A stretch of DNA of 64,000 nucleotides from an uncultured Ruminobacter sp. (GTDB lineage Bacteria; Pseudomonadota; Gammaproteobacteria; Enterobacterales; Succinivibrionaceae): positions 1 through 64,000 of the forward strand of contig CACWVT010000010.1 of NCBI GenBank assembly GCA_902764345.1. The letters run 5' to 3'. Under the pieces are notes generated by a model that searched no databases, was not told the origin of the DNA, and was given only the letters and a program-made list of their open reading frames with translations. A program made the translations under genes and the position numbers. This document shows, piece after piece, positions 61,146 to 64,000 of this stretch (position 1 is its first letter; each line of letters starts with the position of its first letter).

Positions 61146-63113
61146 TTATTCTCCCTTATCAGAAGAGGTCTTCAGATATTTCTTTGTACGGTTATACTCG
61201 ATCTTGGCATCTGCACGTGCAGAATCGATAAGTACAAAGTTATCCGCTCTGGACTTCATTACGGAGATCTGCTGAGTAAGGAAGTCATCACGTGATGCAT
61301 CCTGTTCAGTCTTCTGTTCAACTGAATCGAGAATCAGTACATACACATCACCGTTCTTAGCGGTATATCTGCCGAAATTGATATTACCCTTTTCAGCATG
61401 AGCCAGTTCAAATACGTTCTTTGAAACTTCCTCGTCAACCTTGTTGTCTAGACGGGAGATTGTTCTTGGGCTGTCAATGGTAATCATTCCGGAAGCAGCT
61501 TCCTTCTCGAGAGACTCACCCTTTGAAAGTGAAGCAAGAAGTCCGTTTACGTATTCGTCAACCTTTGACTTTGATGCCTCAGCACTGATGTCAGCCCTAA
61601 TCTCATCCTTGACATCCTCAAGCTTCTTAGGAGTTTTTGGTACATAATCTTCGATATGAACAACCACGAAGGCATTCTGACCGAGTTCAATAACATCAGA
61701 ATTTACGCCTGTTTCACGGAGTTCAGGATCAAAGATCTTATCCATTACAGACTTTTCGCTGAATGGGAACGGAAGATCCTTAGCGTCTGAAGCGATGTAG
61801 TCATGAACCTGAACCTTTACGGTTTCAGAAGGATGCTCCTTGTCTGAAGCGTTTGCATCCTTAGCGGCAAGATCCAGAGAATCAGGATTTTCAAATGAAA
61901 TGTCTGAAACAATCTGGCGCTTGTCGAGGAACACTTCCTGACTCTGCTGCTTAACGTATCTTCTGATTACGTCATCCTTTGATTCACTGAAAGTCTTTGA
62001 GGTAGAAGGAATGATGGTGTTGAGCTTAATGATGTGCACACCGAAATCAGACTGTACCGGATCACTCACGTCACCCGGCTTAACGAGAGCGAAGGAAGCG
62101 CTGGCAATATTCTTATCCTGATTACCTAAAGCGAATGCAGGAAGCTTACCGCCGTTCTGTGCTGAAGAAGGATCCTGAGAATACTGCTTGGCAAGCGCGG
62201 CAAAGTCTGCACCGGCATCCAGCTTAGCCTTTACTTCCTTTGCCTTTTCCATTGCATCGTCACCGGTTAAAAGGATGTGGGAAATTTCACGCTTTTCAGG
62301 AACGGTGTAGATTTCTGAATGGAGATTATAGTAGTTAAGCAGATCATCATCAGTGTAATGCACGTCTGACTTAACATCTTCTGATGTAAGGTAGATGTAT
62401 GAGAACTTTACCTTATCAGCCTGCAGATAGTTATTCTTGTTGGCTTCGTAGTAATCAGCGATTTCCTTATCTGAAACCGTAACATTTTCGGTAAACTTGG
62501 CCTTGTTTACGTTTACCATGGTATAGGTGCGGTTTTCAGTAAGGAGCTCAGCAAGATGGCTTACTTCCCCCGGTAAGGCAAACTCACCGTCAATAACCGG
62601 CTTTAAGAAGGTTTCTTTTGCCAGATCGTTTCTTAAGGCTTCACCGTATACGTCAGGGCTCTGGAATCCTGCCATGGCAAGAACCTTTTCGTACTGTTCC
62701 TGATTAAACTTACCGTCAACCATAAATTCAGGCATGCTCTTAATCTTAGCCTTAACAATGGCAGCCGGAATTTCAATACCGTCCCTGGCGATAAGCTGGG
62801 TAAGAACCTCATCGTTAATCATCTTTTCAAGGATGGTTGCCTTGAACTTGTTATTGAAGTTCTCATCTGCAGCCATCTGCTGTTCGAAGAACTGCTTACC
62901 GAACTGTCTTTCAAGCTTGTTCTTTTCAAGGCGAACCTGATTTTCAAGCTCATATTCAGGGATTTTAACCTTGTTAACCTTTACAGGCTCTTCATTACGA
63001 TCTGGAATTAAATAAGAGCCGACACCGGCAACGGCGAAGGAAACAATGATAATGCCGAACAGTATTTTGGCTGCCGGACCGGTTGCACCTTCGCGGAGTT
63101 TATCAGTAAACAT
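61146..63113 (-). CDS. ppiD: Periplasmic chaperone / SurA-like protein PpiD
   Basis: The 655-residue inner-membrane-anchored periplasmic chaperone acts near the Sec translocon on newly exported proteins. One N-terminal transmembrane helix (AAKILFGIIIVSFAVAGVGS) precedes the SurA-like N domain (KNKLERQFGKQFFEQQMA, YEKVLAMAGFQSPDVYGEAL) and a parvulin-type domain (EISHILLTGDD, AKQYSQDPSSAQNGGKL, SDPVQSDFGVHIIKL). In E. coli PpiD (623 residues) the parvulin domain has little isomerase activity. The C-terminal region (VFELAHAEKGNINF) is also family-like. It lies next to hupB, the usual gammaproteobacterial order, here 293 bp apart. Confidence 0.95.
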   Translation of the reverse strand: MFTDKLREGATGPAAKILFGIIIVSFAVAGVGSYLIPDRNEEPVKVNKVKIPEYELENQVRLEKNKLERQFGKQFFEQQMAADENFNNKFKATILEKMINDEVLTQLIARDGIEIPAAIVKAKIKSMPEFMVDGKFNQEQYEKVLAMAGFQSPDVYGEALRNDLAKETFLKPVIDGEFALPGEVSHLAELLTENRTYTMVNVNKAKFTENVTVSDKEIADYYEANKNNYLQADKVKFSYIYLTSEDVKSDVHYTDDDLLNYYNLHSEIYTVPEKREISHILLTGDDAMEKAKEVKAKLDAGADFAALAKQYSQDPSSAQNGGKLPAFALGNQDKNIASASFALVKPGDVSDPVQSDFGVHIIKLNTIIPSTSKTFSESKDDVIRRYVKQQSQEVFLDKRQIVSDISFENPDSLDLAAKDANASDKEHPSETVKVQVHDYIASDAKDLPFPFSEKSVMDKIFDPELRETGVNSDVIELGQNAFVVVHIEDYVPKTPKKLEDVKDEIRADISAEASKSKVDEYVNGLLASLSKGESLEKEAASGMITIDSPRTISRLDNKVDEEVSKNVFELAHAEKGNINFGRYTAKNGDVYVLILDSVEQKTEQDASRDDFLTQQISVMKSRADNFVLIDSARADAKIEYNRTKKYLKTSSDKGE

Positions 63114-63354
63114 GTATTCTTTACTCCGAAATATACACTATGCAATCAAAAAAAATTACAAACTAAAAAGTTAAAAAATTGTGATTATTATAAATGAAAA
63201 TGTTTTAATAATCTCACTATTATTATTTCATTTTTATTATTTATCACGGTTAGAAATGAAGACTGTACAAAAAATAACAGATTTACGATATAGGGACACA
63301 CTGGCATTCTGTCGTTTTTTTAAACACTCTGCATTTTCAGCTGTCCATAAATGA

Positions 63355-63378
63355 AAAGCACACATAAATGTGTGCTTT
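63355..63378 (-). terminator. Rho-independent terminator of hupB
   Basis: A perfect 11-bp stem AAAGCACACAT/ATGTGTGCTTT with a 2-nt centre (effectively a shorter stem with a 4-nt loop), 29 bp past the hupB stop. Confidence 0.75.
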
Positions 63379-63406
63379 CTTGTAATGGATTAGCCGACTC
63401 CGCAGC

Positions 63407-63679
63407 TTACTTTAAAGCATCCTTTAAAGCCTTGCCTGGACGGAACTTAGGTACCTTGCGGGCGTCAATCTTAACGACTTCACCGGTTCTTGGGTTACGG
63501 CCTTCACGGCTCTTACGTTCGCTGGCTTCAAAAGTACCAAAACCAACAAGGGTAATGGTCTCATCGTTGCCAAGAGTTTCAGTTACTACAGATTCGAATG
63601 CCTTAAGAGCTTCATCAGCCTTCTTCTTGGTAATGTTTGCTCTTTCAGCAATCTTCTCAACTAGCTGGGTCTTATTCAT
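63407..63679 (-). CDS. hupB: DNA-binding protein HU
   Basis: The 90-residue histone-like nucleoid protein bends DNA as a dimer. Landmarks are MNKTQLVEKIAERANITKKK, ALKAFESVVTETL, LVGFGTFEASERKSREGRNP (the start of the DNA-binding arm), RTGEVVKIDARKVPKFRPGK (with the intercalating Pro at the arm tip) and ALKDALK. Length and motif spacing match HU; the IHF-specific pattern is absent. The position upstream of ppiD identifies it as the hupB orthologue in gammaproteobacteria. The start follows GAAAAGAGGGCAAAG-ATG. Confidence 0.95.
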   Translation of the reverse strand: MNKTQLVEKIAERANITKKKADEALKAFESVVTETLGNDETITLVGFGTFEASERKSREGRNPRTGEVVKIDARKVPKFRPGKALKDALK

Positions 63680-64000
63680 CTTTGCCCTCTTTTCACGTTA
63701 TTGTTTTAGACTTTCCTCTCAGCGTCAGCACAAAGGCTACGCTAAACGTTTATAATTATCAGTGGATAAGCCATGTTGGGCAACGTGCAATAAACAAAAT
63801 TAAGTTATTGATCACTAAATTCAAGCCTATTTGACTTTTTTTTCACAATTATGGCGCCTTAAAACGGCTCAATGCATGCGTTTAAGGCATTTCCGCCCTG
63901 CTGCATTTCAATTTATGACATCTTCAGAAAAACAGATTTTCACACGCAGAAACTGCCGAAAATTCTCCTAAAGGGTATCAGCGAGAACCGATTTCGTAAC
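63680..64000. other. Upstream region of hupB to window end
   Basis: About 320 bp with no gene supported. The AT-rich stretch at 63785-63860 probably contains the hupB promoter. lon, often upstream of hupB, is not visible here but could lie just beyond the edge. Confidence 0.4.

Overview
The window looks like a chromosome segment of a gammaproteobacterium, most plausibly Succinivibrionaceae or a close relative. The housekeeping genes are gammaproteobacterial (menB, menC, ravA-viaA, uvrC, uvrY, nth, umuC, dapB, fklB, and ppiD next to hupB), and menB is almost collinear with the E. coli protein. They sit among menaquinone genes and Na+-coupled transporters, with many lineage-specific secreted or membrane proteins. 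The taxon is inferred from protein resemblance; no rRNA or tRNA gene was recognised.

Left part (1-14.4 kb). Three loci pair a kexin/subtilisin-like (S8) lipoprotein with a small exported protein of about 160 residues that resembles a detached subtilisin prodomain. The first locus is broken at both ends; the other two look intact. A fourth, solitary prodomain-like gene lies at 33.6 kb. Between them are an iron-dependent alcohol dehydrogenase, a D-2-hydroxyacid dehydrogenase, a DUF2846-type lipoprotein and a membrane-anchored PIN-domain protein.

Accessory region (14.7-28.3 kb). This stretch is AT-richer and mosaic. It holds two DUF285/BspA-like repeat proteins, fragments of IS3-like and IS256-like elements, pieces of a Firmicutes-type recombinase cassette, small exported proteins, a second DUF2846 lipoprotein, a truncated phage tape-measure gene, and two mosaic copies of an AAA-ATPase/PD-(D/E)XK protein, each preceded by the same short leader ORF.

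Middle (28.5-48.2 kb). menB and menC are followed by an alanine/glycine:cation symporter interrupted by an early in-frame amber codon. Then come a zinc-ribbon membrane protein with a possible pilin-like tail, a free-standing PilB/GspE N-terminal domain, ravA-viaA with an unusually long RavA, uvrC, an NSS transporter, two overlapping FUSC-type membrane genes and uvrY.

Right part (48.6-63.7 kb). A 2304-codon gene encodes tandem PIN-like domains, long Lys/Glu/Ala repeats, a kinase-like domain that lacks key catalytic residues, and three C-terminal zinc ribbons. It is followed by nth, umuC without umuD, a small protein with two helix-turn-helix-like repeats, dapB, fklB, ppiD and hupB.

The best candidates for undescribed biology are the split prodomain/peptidase modules and the giant PIN-pseudokinase-zinc-ribbon protein. 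Both are inferred from sequence alone.
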